Below are positions 8,542 through 17,235 of a stretch of DNA of 64,000 nt, piece after piece; the first letter of the stretch is position 1; every line of letters starts with the position of its first letter. A program made the translations under genes and the position numbers. Below the pieces are notes generated by a model. That model saw only the letters and a list, made by a program, of their open reading frames with translations, ran no database searches and was not told where the DNA came from. Origin of the DNA: Desulfobacula sp964562385 (GTDB lineage Bacteria > Desulfobacterota > Desulfobacteria > Desulfobacterales > Desulfobacteraceae). Location of the stretch: the NCBI GenBank assembly GCA_964562385.1, contig CAZLTD010000010.1, forward strand, positions 1 through 64,000. The letters are read 5' to 3'.

Positions 8542-9339
8542 ATGAACACTGAAAACAAATTCACGGACAGCACTGAGGAGACCCCGAAACACGCCCGCAG
8601 ATATTCAACCAGATCCGGAATTGTTAAAATACTCTACCAACCCTATAAATGGTTGATTTTCATCCCGTTATTATGTCTTATTACGGCTGTCTTCGGCAGT
8701 CTATCCATTTTATTTGCAACGCTGTTCAATGCCCGGGTCGGGATGAAGCTTGGCGGCAGCCCGTGGGCCAGGCTCAACAGCCTTGCCGCACTGGTGTGTG
8801 TGGAAGTGAAAAACAAAGAAAATATTGCCCCGGGTCAATCCTATGTTGTTGTTGCAAATCACCAGAGCCTGTTTGACATCCTGGCAGTAGCCGGGTGGCT
8901 GGGCATTGATCTTCGGTGGGTGGCCAAGGCTTCCTTAAAAAAAGTGCCCATGTTCGGCATTGCCTCGGTTAAAATGGACCATATTTTTATAGACCGTTCA
9001 AATCCCCAGGCTGCCCTTGAAACACTCAACAATGCCAAAAATAACATTGTCAACGGAACCTCGGTCATGTTCTTTCCGGAAGGCACAAGAAGCCGGGACG
9101 GCCAGCTTATGGACTTTAAACACGGGGCTTTTAAGATGGCACTGGATCTTGGGATTCCCATCTTGCCCATCACCATGCAGGGAACAAGGGATATCCTGCC
9201 CGTGGGCACCATGGATCTTTGTCCCGGCAAAACACGGATCATCGTTCATCCCCCGATTGATGTTAAAAAATATTCCAATACATCCATTGCGGCCCTGGTT
9301 CAAAAAACACGTTCTGTGATCCAGTCTGCACTCCTGTAA
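8542..9339 (+). CDS. plsC: 1-acyl-sn-glycerol-3-phosphate acyltransferase
   Basis: Inner-membrane-associated enzyme of phospholipid synthesis that moves an acyl group to position 2 of lysophosphatidic acid, giving phosphatidic acid. The 265-residue protein has an N-terminal hydrophobic anchor (about residues 36-62). The catalytic NHQSLFD motif has His107 and Asp112 in the HX4D pair, and the substrate-binding FPEGTRS motif lies near residue 178. Length and motif spacing are typical. The N-terminal 30 residues are polar and may be a poorly conserved extension. The ribosome site GGGAG is unusually far (16 bases) from the ATG, so the true start could differ slightly. It is transcribed alone and ends at a hairpin shared with the convergent gene. 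Confidence 0.88.
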   Translation: MNTENKFTDSTEETPKHARRYSTRSGIVKILYQPYKWLIFIPLLCLITAVFGSLSILFATLFNARVGMKLGGSPWARLNSLAALVCVEVKNKENIAPGQSYVVVANHQSLFDILAVAGWLGIDLRWVAKASLKKVPMFGIASVKMDHIFIDRSNPQAALETLNNAKNNIVNGTSVMFFPEGTRSRDGQLMDFKHGAFKMALDLGIPILPITMQGTRDILPVGTMDLCPGKTRIIVHPPIDVKKYSNTSIAALVQKTRSVIQSALL

Positions 9340-9345
9340 AACAAA

Positions 9346-9370
9346 AGACACAGGCCATTGACCTGTGTCT
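9346..9370 (-). terminator. Hairpin terminator between convergent genes
   Basis: AGACACAGG and CCTGTGTCT form a perfect nine-pair stem around a seven-base loop. On the minus strand the stem is followed by TTTGTTTT, so it should act as a Rho-independent terminator for the gene at 9412-9771. On the plus strand the tail is weak, but it may also slow transcripts from plsC. Confidence 0.7.
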
Positions 9371-9411
9371 GAAAACATCCGCGAACTATCCTCTTTTTAC
9401 GGATCTCGGCC

Positions 9412-9771
9412 TTAGAGTGTAAATACATCAGTGACGCTTTTTTCCTTTCCCACATCAATCTTCTCTTTGCGGGAAATCAGGGTGGCGCCGTTAACGAACT
9501 GATCCCTGGCCTGCAGTTCAATGGTCAGCTCACTTTCGGATGTGTCATCAACACATTTGAAATCCACAACAATCGAATTTTCGCCTTCCTGAAGACAAAC
9601 CTGATTTTTCATATCATCAGGCAGCACTGAAACCATGGGACTGCCGGAGCCAAACAGTTTAACAGACTCAGACTTACCCCCCTGGATACCGATATCGTTC
9701 CCGTTAATCTTGATGGTAACATCATATCCTCTAGCAAGAACTGTGAGGATCGCATTTAAATCTCTTTTCAT
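9412..9771 (-). CDS. Hypothetical protein, 119 aa
   Basis: I do not recognise this protein. It is a small soluble protein with alternating hydrophobic/polar strands (VTIKING, NSIVVDFKC, ELTIELQARD), which suggests a beta-sandwich fold. It has no signal peptide, no membrane segment and only two cysteines. The coding frame is supported by an AAAAGGAG ribosome site before the ATG at 9771 and by its own terminator downstream. It is flanked by convergent plsC and by the repeat-protein gene on the same strand 172 bases away, so it is probably a single-gene transcript. Confidence 0.6.
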   Translation of the reverse strand: MKRDLNAILTVLARGYDVTIKINGNDIGIQGGKSESVKLFGSGSPMVSVLPDDMKNQVCLQEGENSIVVDFKCVDDTSESELTIELQARDQFVNGATLISRKEKIDVGKEKSVTDVFTL

Positions 9772-9943
9772 CCAAAACTCCTTTTAACCCGGCATCAGCA
9801 ACCGTATTTATTTAAAAAAAAGCATTATATGATTTCAATACAGGAATCTCAAGAACGAATTCGGGGTGCGGATGAGGATTAAAATGCGTTTCTAACTTGC
9901 GGGAGATGCTGTCAGCCGGGAGACACAAGGGGCTTTCAGGCCA

Positions 9944-10411
9944 TCACCCCCAGTCGTCGAACATCTCCAGGGTTCCCGGTTTCAGGGCCCTGCCGTTCTG
10001 GATGATAATACCTGCTTTCGAGGATCGAATGATCCGCCCGTTCTGAATGATAATATTTACTCCGGAACCGGTTTTCACGATTTTCCCGGACGTGATGATA
10101 ATATCGACTATTTCCCCTGTTTTTTCGATATTTCCCCCTTTGACCATAATCCCATGCTCCTTGACGGACTTCACAATACGGCCGGTCTGGATAATAATCC
10201 CCAGTTTTTTCCCGGCTGCCAGTACCTGCCCTGTCTGGATAATGATTCCAGCGGACTTGCCCTTAACGACCTGGCCGTTCTGGATAATTATCTTTGTTTT
10301 TTCCATCTTCTTTTTCGGTTTCAGCGTTTTCCCGTATCCGTGAAAGGCAAAAGAGAATGAAAATACGACAAACACAAACCAGAATACAACGTGTTTATGG
10401 TAACTTCCCAT
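9944..10411 (-). CDS. Secreted protein made of seven 15-16-residue III-x-x-G repeats
   Basis: Unrecognised 155-residue exported protein. A signal peptide (VVFWFVFVVFSFSFAFHGYG) is followed by a Lys-rich stretch and then seven tandem units of 15-16 residues. Each is close to I-I-I-Q-N/T-G-R/Q-I/V-x(6-7)-G, with a degenerate fourth unit beginning IMVKGG. A short tail ends FDDWG. One beta turn per unit suggests a small stacked beta roll or solenoid. The start at 10411 is chosen because AAGGAGG lies five bases upstream; an earlier in-frame ATG has none. The repeated DNA units have diverged in sequence, so this is an old repeat and not a recent duplication. Function is unknown; a surface or periplasmic structural or binding role is only a guess. 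Confidence 0.7.
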   Translation of the reverse strand: MGSYHKHVVFWFVFVVFSFSFAFHGYGKTLKPKKKMEKTKIIIQNGQVVKGKSAGIIIQTGQVLAAGKKLGIIIQTGRIVKSVKEHGIMVKGGNIEKTGEIVDIIITSGKIVKTGSGVNIIIQNGRIIRSSKAGIIIQNGRALKPGTLEMFDDWG

Positions 10412-10578
10412 ACTATCCTCCTTGATGTTTTTATCCTGCGAAATCAAATTGGAATACTAATTCGTGAAATACTCAGGCTATACTGGATCTTTGATTGAAT
10501 AGTTAAAGACAGAATACCGCAAAACGCTTGTTAATGCAAAAATATCTTGAACTTGCTGGGTGGGCTCTACTTCAATAT

Positions 10579-10893
10579 CTACCTGTAAAAAACAGCCAGC
10601 CACACCGTTACCTCATCCGGGTTTGTCCACAGGACCCGGTGCTTTTTATGCGCCGGTATATTCAGGTAATCACCCGCTTTTAAGGGAACCGTGCTGCCAT
10701 CCTCAAATATGATTTCACCCGCACCTTTCACGACCATTACCCACTCATTTTCATCCTGGTCATACCACTCATTTTCCGCAGTGGCATGGCCCTTGGACAA
10801 TATTCTTTCTATCCGTATGGTGTCGCTTTTAAGCAGTTGGTCACATATCTCATCGTCCATACTTTCCGGTATTAAAGAAAATAAATTCCCCAT
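10579..10893 (-). CDS. Small cupin-fold protein
   Basis: Single-domain cupin of 104 residues, cytoplasmic. The second cupin motif is complete (GDYLNIPAHKKHRVLW, with two His). The first motif is altered: the usual H-x-H reads WYDQDENEW, followed by VVKGAGEIIFEDG. Metal binding may therefore use Asp/Glu or be lost. Proteins of this size and pattern are common stand-alone cupins with unassigned roles. An AGGCAGG ribosome site precedes the ATG. It lies downstream of an esterase gene on the same strand with a 64-base gap. Confidence 0.75.
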   Translation of the reverse strand: MGNLFSLIPESMDDEICDQLLKSDTIRIERILSKGHATAENEWYDQDENEWVMVVKGAGEIIFEDGSTVPLKAGDYLNIPAHKKHRVLWTNPDEVTVWLAVFYR

Positions 10894-10957
10894 ACAGACC
10901 TGCCTCTTTTTTAATAGCTTCTAATTTTTATCCCGCTGTTTTCTTTTGACACCGCCG

Positions 10958-11860
10958 TTACTTGGAAAGAAGCTGTTTGATAGATTCATCAAAGCCGGCC
11001 AGAAATGTTTCCACGGCAGAAGTATAAACAGCGTCTTTTCCCAACAGCCCATTTGCCTGCCTGTGTGACATATCCACCCTGAGAACCCTTGCCTGCATAC
11101 CAAACCCCTGGGCCTTTTCAACGAATCTGTCTGCAGCAGCGCACGGTTTGTCACGACGCTGTGAAGAGCAGATGGCCAGAAACGGGGCACCTGCGTTTTG
11201 CAACAGGTGAAGTGGTGAGACTTTTCCCCAATACTCCCTGTTTTTACCAAACGCGGCATCGTAAAAACGATGGTGATCTCTTTCCATTATCGACGGGACA
11301 TCCAGGGCAGCAGTGTCAATTGAGACGGTTCCAAGCCAGGGCACGGCCCCATGATCAAACGCCATGGCGGGTGCTGCGGCCAGGACAGAGACAAGGTGAG
11401 CACCAGCCGAATGCCCCATCAGGATAAACCGGCGGGCATCCCCTCCCCAGCGGGGGGCATTTTTCTGCGCTGTGGCCAGGGCTTTTGCCACATCATTGAC
11501 CTGGGTTAAAGGGTCGGCATGGGGCAAAAGCCGATAGTTGATAGAAACAAAAACAAAGCCTTTTTTAACCCATCGGCTGACCTTGTTGTCAACAACAGTC
11601 CTGTCTGTCTTGTCCCCTGTCCGCCATGCGCCGCCATGAACCATCAATATGACCGGAGCATCTTTGGCCATAGACGACAGGTAGACGTCCATGGAGTGCT
11701 TTATATCGTCCCCATAGGCAATATTTTTCAACACCCTGATGTGGGGAAAAATCGCCTCTGACGTCAACGGTCTGCATGCCGCAAGAATCAGCAGGATGGC
11801 GAACACCACCCATGCTTTCAGAATACCCACCGGATCAAAGAATCGATCATGGTGATGCAC
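10958..11860 (-). CDS. Alpha/beta hydrolase (esterase/lipase type), probably membrane-anchored
   Basis: Carboxylesterase-like serine hydrolase of up to 300 residues. After a hydrophobic N-terminus ending in LLILAAC, a possible lipobox, it has the oxyanion-hole motif HGGAW, the nucleophile elbow GHSAGAH and a C-terminal His in VDMSHRQ. This is the pattern of the hormone-sensitive-lipase/kynurenine-formamidase group. The frame opens with a GTG at 11860 that overlaps the end of the upstream gene by 43 bases. Other starts, for example the GTG at 11830, keep the signal and shorten the overlap. The overlap suggests translational coupling with the holin-4-like protein. The substrate is unknown. Confidence 0.78.
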   Translation of the reverse strand: MHHHDRFFDPVGILKAWVVFAILLILAACRPLTSEAIFPHIRVLKNIAYGDDIKHSMDVYLSSMAKDAPVILMVHGGAWRTGDKTDRTVVDNKVSRWVKKGFVFVSINYRLLPHADPLTQVNDVAKALATAQKNAPRWGGDARRFILMGHSAGAHLVSVLAAAPAMAFDHGAVPWLGTVSIDTAALDVPSIMERDHHRFYDAAFGKNREYWGKVSPLHLLQNAGAPFLAICSSQRRDKPCAAADRFVEKAQGFGMQARVLRVDMSHRQANGLLGKDAVYTSAVETFLAGFDESIKQLLSK

Positions 11861-12150
11861 AGGGCCGCAACAAAGGTGGTGAAAAAATCTTTTATCTCAA
11901 AATCTTCTATCATCTGGTCCGTGACCCACAGCAGCCCGGCATTGATAACCAGCTTGAAAAGACCAAATGTAATGATCATAAACGGGAGGGTTAGTAATAT
12001 CAAAAGCCAGCCCACCAGAAAATTGATTACACTGTAAACAATTGCCACAACAATGGCTGTCATGAAATTCTTAATCCGGATACCCGGCAGAAACTGGGCA
12101 ACCAGAAAAACGGCAACGCTTAAAACAAGGATATTGATTAAAATAGACAT
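11818..12150 (-). CDS. Phage_holin_4_2-family (DUF360-like) membrane protein
   Basis: Inner-membrane protein of 110 residues with four hydrophobic helices, matching the small YvlD/Phage_holin_4_2 family. Key features are FLPGIRIKNF after helix 1, AIVYSVINFLVGW, and LTLPFMIITFGLF. The family is widespread on chromosomes and its role is not settled; it is not evidence of a prophage. An AGGAGGTCC ribosome site directly before 12150 decides this start over an ATG 33 bases earlier. It overlaps the downstream hydrolase gene. Confidence 0.8.
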   Translation of the reverse strand: MSILINILVLSVAVFLVAQFLPGIRIKNFMTAIVVAIVYSVINFLVGWLLILLTLPFMIITFGLFKLVINAGLLWVTDQMIEDFEIKDFFTTFVAALCITMIDSLIRWVF

Positions 12151-12258
12151 AGGACCTCCTGGTTCGTATTCAATTGGGTTCACCCGGACATCCGGGTTTA
12201 CTGCTTACTATAGCCGGTACTGACTGAAAAGGAAATGTTATGGGCAATGTTCTCCGGG

Positions 12259-12705
12259 CTATAGATCGTCAATGAACCATGCAAACCATTCCCACCCGTA
12301 TTTCGTAATCTTCCCCTCAAGTTTTTCAGGAATATCGTTATCCGGGTTTTGGCCCACATCCACGCCCACGATGGGAACCCCATGTGAGACAGCGCAGTCG
12401 ATCTCCCAAAGGGCGGCTTCATCTTTACTGGTATGCGCTGAAACAATCATCATCACGCCGTCGGAATCCCGGATGGTTTTTTTAACCTTCTTTTTCCACA
12501 CTTCCGGTTCCAACCCGCTTTTGTCCGAGGTCAAAAAGTCAAAGGTATGCCGGCTATAAAATTCCCAGCGCTGCCTGAAATTAACCAGCATCTCCCTGTA
12601 CCGGATATCGGATTGGGCACACCCGACATAGATTCTCTTGTGCTCGCCCTGCCGGATGGGATCGGTTTTCCCATTTCCAATTGTCACCTTATGCACAACA
12701 ATCAT
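12259..12705 (-). CDS. TIR-like (MTH538/ThsB-type) domain protein
   Basis: Stand-alone TIR-like protein of 148 residues. The fold signature is visible in order: strand A (KRIYVGCAQSD), a helix with MLVNFRQRW, a W-x-x-x-V-x-x-x-I helix, strand D (GVMMIVSAHTS), and ALWEIDCAVSHGVPIVGVDV. The Glu in LWEID corresponds to the catalytic Glu of TIR NAD-consuming enzymes. MTH538-type TIRs include ThsB of the Thoeris anti-phage system, but no ThsA (SIR2/SLOG) partner is present here, so defence is not established. A GGGGG ribosome site lies six bases before the ATG. It starts 12 bases after the stop of a crotonase gene on the same strand and is probably co-transcribed with it. Confidence 0.72.
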   Translation of the reverse strand: MIVVHKVTIGNGKTDPIRQGEHKRIYVGCAQSDIRYREMLVNFRQRWEFYSRHTFDFLTSDKSGLEPEVWKKKVKKTIRDSDGVMMIVSAHTSKDEAALWEIDCAVSHGVPIVGVDVGQNPDNDIPEKLEGKITKYGWEWFAWFIDDL

Positions 12706-12717
12706 TTAAGCCCCCAT

Positions 12718-13539
12718 CTATTTCCCCGTAAACTTAGGTTTTCTTTTTTCAGTAAAGGCTGTTACCGCTTCAAACAGGTCATCGGACGGAATAATATTGG
12801 CGCTCATGGATGCGACATATTTTAACCCGTCATCCACACTTTTGCCGACACCGTGGTTGAGAACATCTTTTGATGCCTGGACAGCCAGAGGAGAACAATC
12901 CGCGATCTGCATGGCCATTTTCCGGGCACCGGTCATCAGGGCTTTTTGATCTTCAAAAACCTCGTTGACAAGCAGCACCTCTTTGGCGCGGTTAGCCGTG
13001 ATATTTTTTGCCGTAAATGCAAGCTCCCGGGTGATGCCCTGCCCCACAATCGCAGGAAGTCTCTGGAGCACGCCGACATCGGCCACAAATCCCACTGCCG
13101 CTTCCCTTGATGAAAATATGGCATCTTTTGAACCCAGCCGGATGTCACAGGCTGTAACCATATCAAGGCCGGCGCCGATACAATGCCCGTGGACTGCCGC
13201 AATCACCGGTTTCCGGCATTTCTCGATACAGCTCATTGTCTCCTGGAGGGAATAAATCTTTTGCAGCAGCTGCCATTTAACACCCCCTTTCTGGGCCGGG
13301 TCCATCAATTCCGGGAGTTCTCCCACCATGCCCATCAAATCGATACCGGCACAGAATGCCGGTCCCTTTCCCGCCACAATAATCACCCGGATATCAGGAT
13401 CATTGTCCAGGGATTCAAAAACAGCCGGCGCCTCTTTCCATGCCGGCGGGTTCATGGCATTTTTTTTATCCGGCCGGTTCAGGTATACCCAGGCAATGGG
13501 TACTTTTTTCTCGATCAGATAGTACTCATATTCGCTCAT
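12718..13539 (-). CDS. Crotonase-family enzyme, delta(3,5)-delta(2,4)-dienoyl-CoA isomerase-like
   Basis: Enoyl-CoA hydratase/isomerase superfamily protein of 273 residues acting on acyl-CoA in the cytoplasm. Oxyanion-hole segments are FCAGIDLMGM and GHCIGAGLDMV. The stretch SSREAAVGFVADVGVLQRLP keeps both the Glu and the Asp that define ECH1-type dienoyl-CoA isomerases and differ from plain hydratases. This makes an isomerase for odd-position double bonds more likely than a hydratase. It is the first gene of a probable two-gene unit with the TIR-like protein. A second, unrelated crotonase gene lies at the right edge of the window. Confidence 0.82.
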   Translation of the reverse strand: MSEYEYYLIEKKVPIAWVYLNRPDKKNAMNPPAWKEAPAVFESLDNDPDIRVIIVAGKGPAFCAGIDLMGMVGELPELMDPAQKGGVKWQLLQKIYSLQETMSCIEKCRKPVIAAVHGHCIGAGLDMVTACDIRLGSKDAIFSSREAAVGFVADVGVLQRLPAIVGQGITRELAFTAKNITANRAKEVLLVNEVFEDQKALMTGARKMAMQIADCSPLAVQASKDVLNHGVGKSVDDGLKYVASMSANIIPSDDLFEAVTAFTEKRKPKFTGK

Positions 13540-13599
13540 ATCTATTCCTCTGTTTACACTGTTTTCTGCGGTAAAACCGCAGTAAGCCCCGCAAAAACT

Positions 13600-14529
13600 T
13601 TAATGGGACGCTAAAAATTCCAGGTACAGATCCGCTGTCTTTTTGGGCAGTTCAATCATTGGCAGATGGCCCACATTCTCCAACACTGACACCTGCGCAT
13701 TTTTCAGGACCGCGCCAAGTATTTGGGCCCCGCTTTTATGGAGCACCCTGTCGTTATCCCCCCACAGGACAAATGTGTTAACATTAACACGACCAAGCAT
13801 CGACTCCATGGATCTGTTTTTCTCCGGGTCTTTGATCATCTGAAATATTCTTGTATTCAGATCCCGGTTTTCAATGGCACGACCGGTCAGGTAATTTTTA
13901 ATGGGCCCCGGTATAAACGGGATTTTTACGAAAACAAAGGCCAGCAATTTATCATACTCTTCTGCGGTCCTTGCAACCAGGGGATTTTGTTCACCTCTGC
14001 CAAGCATTTCATGCATCTGGCTGGGTTCAGATGAAAAAACACCGCCCGGAGCGATCAAAAACAGGCTTTTCAGATCTTCCTGGAACAAAAATGCATAGTG
14101 CCCCGCAATATTTCCCCCCATGGAACTGCCGCCCATATGAAAGGATGAAAGGTTCATTTTTTTTGCAAATCGTTTAATGAAAAGGGCCTGGTCCTTGATG
14201 GTGTATTTATCACCCGGAACTTTGCTGCTTTCACCAAATCCCGGCAGATCCGGGGCGATCACGCGAAAATGCGGTGTTAAAAACTTGCCGATTCTCGTCC
14301 AGTTGTCTTTGTCTGCCCCGAATCCATGAATCAAAATTAAGGGATCGCCCGTCCCGCCCTCAAGGTAGTGGATGTTTAAACTGTCCACAACAACGGTTTT
14401 CTCCTCAAGCCCGCCCACGTTCCGCTCAAGGCTTTGAACCAGCCCGAACATGGTGCCCGGCATGAAAAAATAGACAATCAAAAAGAGGCTGATTAAACCT
14501 ATGGCTGCGGCTGAAAATAATTTCTTCAT
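13600..14529 (-). CDS. Alpha/beta hydrolase with N-terminal membrane anchor
   Basis: Hydrolase of 309 residues. Residues 5-30 are a single hydrophobic segment, so it is either anchored in the inner membrane facing the periplasm or secreted. The fold markers are LILIHGFGADKDNW, the nucleophile elbow GSSMGG (Ser), the acid in LWGDNDRV and the His in NVGHLPMIE. The pattern is that of lipase- or C-C-bond-hydrolase-like enzymes, but the substrate cannot be told. AAGGCG lies before the ATG. It is upstream of the crotonase gene on the same strand with a 60-base gap. Confidence 0.82.
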   Translation of the reverse strand: MKKLFSAAAIGLISLFLIVYFFMPGTMFGLVQSLERNVGGLEEKTVVVDSLNIHYLEGGTGDPLILIHGFGADKDNWTRIGKFLTPHFRVIAPDLPGFGESSKVPGDKYTIKDQALFIKRFAKKMNLSSFHMGGSSMGGNIAGHYAFLFQEDLKSLFLIAPGGVFSSEPSQMHEMLGRGEQNPLVARTAEEYDKLLAFVFVKIPFIPGPIKNYLTGRAIENRDLNTRIFQMIKDPEKNRSMESMLGRVNVNTFVLWGDNDRVLHKSGAQILGAVLKNAQVSVLENVGHLPMIELPKKTADLYLEFLASH

Positions 14530-14637
14530 AATCTATCGCCTTTGTCAGGGTTTAAAAGTGATAGTTTGAGCCAATGATCAAGGATACCATCTCTGAAATG
14601 ATGGCTAAATGCAACACTTTTTCAAGCAAAAACAGGC

Positions 14638-15678
14638 TTACTTATAATCCAGAATTGCATGCGTTTTAAGTATGGGGTTGTATTCTTTTGCAATCCTTAA
14701 GGTTTCTTTGGCCCCTTCACTGCACTCTTTCACGATTTCAAGGGCTTCAGACAGATCCGGTTTGTATTCGGTGCCGCTTTCAATAACAAAGGCATATGCC
14801 CCTTTCATAAAATAAAAATAGTCGTCTGACGTGCCGTTTACCACTCTTGATTCGATCCGTTCGAACTTGGTTCCTCTACAGCTTTTTATGGCCTTAAAAA
14901 TCCGGGTCTGGATATACTTGAAGTAGGCCAGATCGTTTGCATCCATAATGCCCATGGGGCGCCTGATCTGGTTGCCCCTGGAATGAAAATCGTAAACAAA
15001 TTTAATATTGGGGTTTTCAATAAGGATATCCGCCACATTCCTGGTTTCAGGTTCTGAAAACGGATACGGCCCCCCATAGGAATTTTCCTTCACGCCTTTT
15101 TCTTTCCATCTATAGGCATAATTCCTGTTACAGTCGACCCCCTGATATTTTGAATGGGGAATTTTACAGCGGGTTTTTCGCCAGTCAGGATCATCATACA
15201 GTGCGTAATTAAGCCCGTCAGGATTGCTGACAGATACCATATAAATGTCCGTGGCATCCATGATTTCTGTGATCTGTTTCACAGCCGGGTCATCACTTTG
15301 TGGATTATAATTGGCAACAAGCTGCCCAAGCACTTCAAGCATAACCATTGGCTGCATCACCTCTCTGCCGTGGGGGGCTGCCGCCAGGAGGACACCCGGC
15401 TTTTTTGACCGGTCGATATCTCTGTTCCCGATCTTAAGATAACCCAGCTTCGCAGGACCGTTGAGCTCTTCTTTTGTCCCGTCGTAACCCGCTGTCTTCT
15501 CATCTCTATCGATAACACAAACAAGATCGGGGTATGTGTCTGCAAGTTTCTGAACCTTATCTTCAACCATTTTGCTGTCAACAAAATCGGTAACAAAACC
15601 ACTTTTAAATGCACTGCTGTTTGTCATCCTTGAACGATCCCCTTTTTTTCTGTTTAGCAACAAGTACTGCGCGATCAT
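14638..15678 (-). CDS. M14-family zinc carboxypeptidase
   Basis: Predicted metallo-carboxypeptidase of about 346 residues. The zinc ligands are the His and Glu of APHGRE and the His of VYDFHSRG. The substrate-binding Asn-Arg pair is in DCNRNYAYRW, and the catalytic Glu is in FVIESGTEYKP. No signal peptide is seen, so it may act in the cytoplasm, unlike digestive carboxypeptidases; cell-wall peptide trimming or amino-acid recycling are options. An alternative ATG at 15627 gives 329 residues and still contains the whole domain. It has GGGGA upstream but at long spacing, so the start is open. It is not in an obvious operon. Confidence 0.85.
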   Translation of the reverse strand: MIAQYLLLNRKKGDRSRMTNSSAFKSGFVTDFVDSKMVEDKVQKLADTYPDLVCVIDRDEKTAGYDGTKEELNGPAKLGYLKIGNRDIDRSKKPGVLLAAAPHGREVMQPMVMLEVLGQLVANYNPQSDDPAVKQITEIMDATDIYMVSVSNPDGLNYALYDDPDWRKTRCKIPHSKYQGVDCNRNYAYRWKEKGVKENSYGGPYPFSEPETRNVADILIENPNIKFVYDFHSRGNQIRRPMGIMDANDLAYFKYIQTRIFKAIKSCRGTKFERIESRVVNGTSDDYFYFMKGAYAFVIESGTEYKPDLSEALEIVKECSEGAKETLRIAKEYNPILKTHAILDYK

Positions 15679-15757
15679 CCGCCATTTCCACCCATGTGGC
15701 CATGTTCTTTATTTTTCGGCAACAACACAATGAAAAATCAAAATTTAGAGCCTGAAT

Positions 15758-16957
15758 CTATGGCGCTGCCTCTGAATCAACTGCCAGCTGCACCTGTCGG
15801 TAAAAGGCTAACCGCTTTTTATCCTGATCGCCTCCCTGATCATCCGTGGCCTGCGGCCAGTTGCTGTTGGAAGCGATGATCAGTTTCCGCTTCGGGTCAA
15901 TAAAAATACCCTGGCCGAAAATCCTCAGCGCTTCAAAAACGCCGTCATTCAAAGTCCACCATTGATAGCCGTAGCCGTACTCAGGTCCGCCGGTATCCGC
16001 CTGCTTCGTGGTTGCATCCGCAATCCAGCCATCCGGTAATATTGATTTACCATTAACGACACCTCCACCCAGCATGAACAAACCAAAGCGTGCAAAATCG
16101 CGGGTTGACGCCTGTATGCAGCAACCGCTGATTTCGTGGTCTGTGGAGCCCAGCAGCCAGCTGCCATCCTGCTCCATGCCAAAAGGTCCCCATATCTTTT
16201 CTGACAGGTAGTCTGACAAACTCTTACCGGTTGCCGAACTGGCCAGCACCCCTATTAGATTCGTCTCACCGGTCTTGTAGACCCATTTTGTGCCGGCAGG
16301 CGCCTCAGGCTTTAATTTGCGCATATAACTCACTGTCGCATCAACACCCGGATCAGGTTTGTGAGCATTGAATAACGCGACATCTGAATTGGGGTCGCCG
16401 TAATCCTCATTCCATTTCACACCCGATGTCATGGTCAACAGCTGTCTGATCGTAACATTATCATAGGCAGATCCTCTAAGGTCAGGAATGTAGTCCGACA
16501 CCATGTCATCAATACTCTTGATATACCCGTCCTTAATGGCTGCCCCAACCAGTGTCGAGGTAAATGATTTCGCAACGGAGAAACTGGTCCAGCGCCCACC
16601 GGGACCAAAGTCGAGCCCGTATTTTTCAAGTCGTATTTTCCCGTCATGAACGATTACCAGTGCGGCAGCACGCTGCTTGGCCATATAGGCATCGACATCC
16701 ACGCCAACATCAAGGAGATCTCCTTTTGGCAACGGATAAATTTTCTCACCAGCAGGAATGACACGGGATTTTACAAGAATCGGCATTCGGTCCATTGCCC
16801 GGAACGCAGCATCCCGTTGGGGCACTGTCCAGAAAAGGACATCCGTATTGGTGGGCAGGTTTAAGACCAGCCTGCGCATATCTTTATCCGCTGTCACCCA
16901 GAACACACCACACCCAACAACCATCACAACCAGAACTGAAATGACCCATCTGCGCAC
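15758..16957 (-). CDS. Serine hydrolase of the class C beta-lactamase / 6-aminohexanoate-hydrolase type
   Basis: Periplasmic or lipid-anchored hydrolase of 399 residues. A hydrophobic N-terminus carries VVGC, a possible lipobox. The catalytic S-x-x-K is SVAK within TSFSVAKSFTS, followed by a family-typical LTMTSGVKW region and WVYKTGETN, where the second active-site Tyr is expected. The protein resembles NylB-like amide/ester hydrolases more than true beta-lactamases, so antibiotic resistance should not be inferred. The gene is isolated, with 78 bases to its downstream neighbour and a 440-base gap upstream. Confidence 0.82.
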   Translation of the reverse strand: MRRWVISVLVVMVVGCGVFWVTADKDMRRLVLNLPTNTDVLFWTVPQRDAAFRAMDRMPILVKSRVIPAGEKIYPLPKGDLLDVGVDVDAYMAKQRAAALVIVHDGKIRLEKYGLDFGPGGRWTSFSVAKSFTSTLVGAAIKDGYIKSIDDMVSDYIPDLRGSAYDNVTIRQLLTMTSGVKWNEDYGDPNSDVALFNAHKPDPGVDATVSYMRKLKPEAPAGTKWVYKTGETNLIGVLASSATGKSLSDYLSEKIWGPFGMEQDGSWLLGSTDHEISGCCIQASTRDFARFGLFMLGGGVVNGKSILPDGWIADATTKQADTGGPEYGYGYQWWTLNDGVFEALRIFGQGIFIDPKRKLIIASNSNWPQATDDQGGDQDKKRLAFYRQVQLAVDSEAAP

Positions 16958-17235
16958 GATCTACCCCCTTCTTTTCTTTTAATGTTTACATGGACGAGCT
17001 TCACTGACGCTTCAGTCGTACAACGCACCGGCGATGAATGCAATAGGGATAAACCCTTAAATTTAAAAATATTTTGAGACTTAAAATCTCCCTGCAACGC
17101 GAAAATCGGAACAAAAGGCCAATGATGAGAGGCGGCCTTCATTTTTACTCTCTTTTGAAAACCCATAAAGATTCAACAGTTACAGCGGAATCAAAAATCT
17201 GTGAATAGAATCTGACAAAACCTGATATTCTTTGA

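Noticed and set aside
10047..10343. Plus-strand frame antisense to the III-x-x-G repeat gene
   Set aside because: Its apparent repeats are the mirror of the minus-strand repeat, which has the Shine-Dalgarno and signal peptide.
11818..12150. Prophage holin
   Set aside because: The Phage_holin_4_2 family is common on chromosomes, and no endolysin, spanin or other phage gene is nearby.
12259..12705. Complete Thoeris defence system
   Set aside because: Only the TIR-like component is present; no SIR2/SLOG effector gene lies within the window.
15758..16957. Beta-lactamase resistance gene
   Set aside because: Only the fold and SxxK are shared; the sequence resembles amide/ester hydrolases of the NylB type.
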